Positions 5,278 through 5,391 of a DNA stretch of 5,391 nt are shown here, one piece after another; the stretch's first letter is position 1; each line of letters starts with the position of its first letter. The notes below the pieces were generated by a model, which saw nothing but the letters and a program-made list of their open reading frames with translations, ran no database searches and was not told the DNA's origin. The DNA lies in NCBI GenBank assembly GCA_035274225.1, contig DATEOK010000051.1, forward strand, positions 1-5,391, written 5' to 3'. Source of the DNA: Dongia_A sp035274225. GTDB lineage: Bacteria > Pseudomonadota > Alphaproteobacteria > Dongiales > Dongiaceae. Both the position numbers and the translations under genes were made by a program.

Positions 5278-5391
5278 CTAGTCGCTCAGCATCAGTCCGG
5301 TCGGATTGGGCATCGCCTTGTCGCCGACGATCATGACCACGGAATCGCCTGCTGCAATCGCCTTCATGGCGCGGATCGACAGGATCGGCCC
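5278..5391 (-). CDS. C-terminal end of an unidentified protein (cut by window edge)
   Basis: An open frame enters from the right edge and runs 37 codons to a TAG at 5280-5278, just 2 bp before the GST start. The visible residues begin GPILSIRAMKAIAAGDSVV and end NPTGLMLSD. The GDSVVMIVGD stretch looks like a beta-strand pair near a C-terminus. The pattern GD-x-VV-x3-G is faintly like the last strands of pyruvate kinase, but I would not name it on this alone. The tight spacing to the GST gene supports it being a real gene in the same transcript. No function is assigned. Confidence 0.6.
   Translation of the reverse strand, partial: GPILSIRAMKAIAAGDSVVMIVGDKAMPNPTGLMLSD

Noticed and set aside
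1..5391. CRISPR arrays, tRNA or rRNA genes, insertion sequences, att sites
   Set aside because: No direct-repeat arrays, no cloverleaf-like segment, and no transposase or integrase similarity in any frame. The coding strands are fully explained by the transporter, thioesterase and GST genes.

Overview
The window is GC-rich, and its protein sequences and promoter style (TTGAC-type -35 box with a degenerate CTAGGT-like -10) suggest an alphaproteobacterial chromosome. The lineage is an inference from base composition and protein resemblance, since no marker gene is present.

Positions 1-3765, minus strand: a dipeptide ABC transporter operon in the classical order dppA-dppB-dppC-dppD. It encodes the periplasmic dipeptide-binding protein DppA, the two inner-membrane permeases DppB and DppC, and the first 52 codons of the ATPase DppD, which is cut by the window edge just after its Walker A motif. 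A second ATPase (dppF) would be expected beyond the edge. Similarity to E. coli Dpp is close throughout, including the ligand-contacting Arg and Asp of DppA. dppB-dppC-dppD are tightly packed (11 and 5 bp gaps). dppA is separated from dppB by a 13-bp perfect stem with a GAAA loop followed by a U-rich run. This should act as an intrinsic terminator or attenuator, so that the binding protein is made in excess over the membrane parts.

Positions 3766-4092: a 327-bp divergent intergenic region. It holds a plausible dppA promoter, a possible 5'-UTR stem-loop, two dyad elements that could be operators, and a weak candidate promoter for the plus-strand gene.

Positions 4093-4581, plus strand: a single-domain hotdog-fold acyl-CoA thioesterase. 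Its 3' end runs through a GC-rich palindrome resembling a dispersed repeat.

Positions 4625-5391, minus strand: a glutathione S-transferase family protein preceded by the last 37 codons of an unidentified gene. The two are spaced like operon partners (2 bp gap) and converge on the thioesterase gene.

Overall this is an ordinary nutrient-uptake operon next to housekeeping or detoxification genes. I see no undescribed defence, mobile or biosynthetic system. The points most worth checking are regulatory: the dppA-dppB hairpin and the dyads upstream of dppA.
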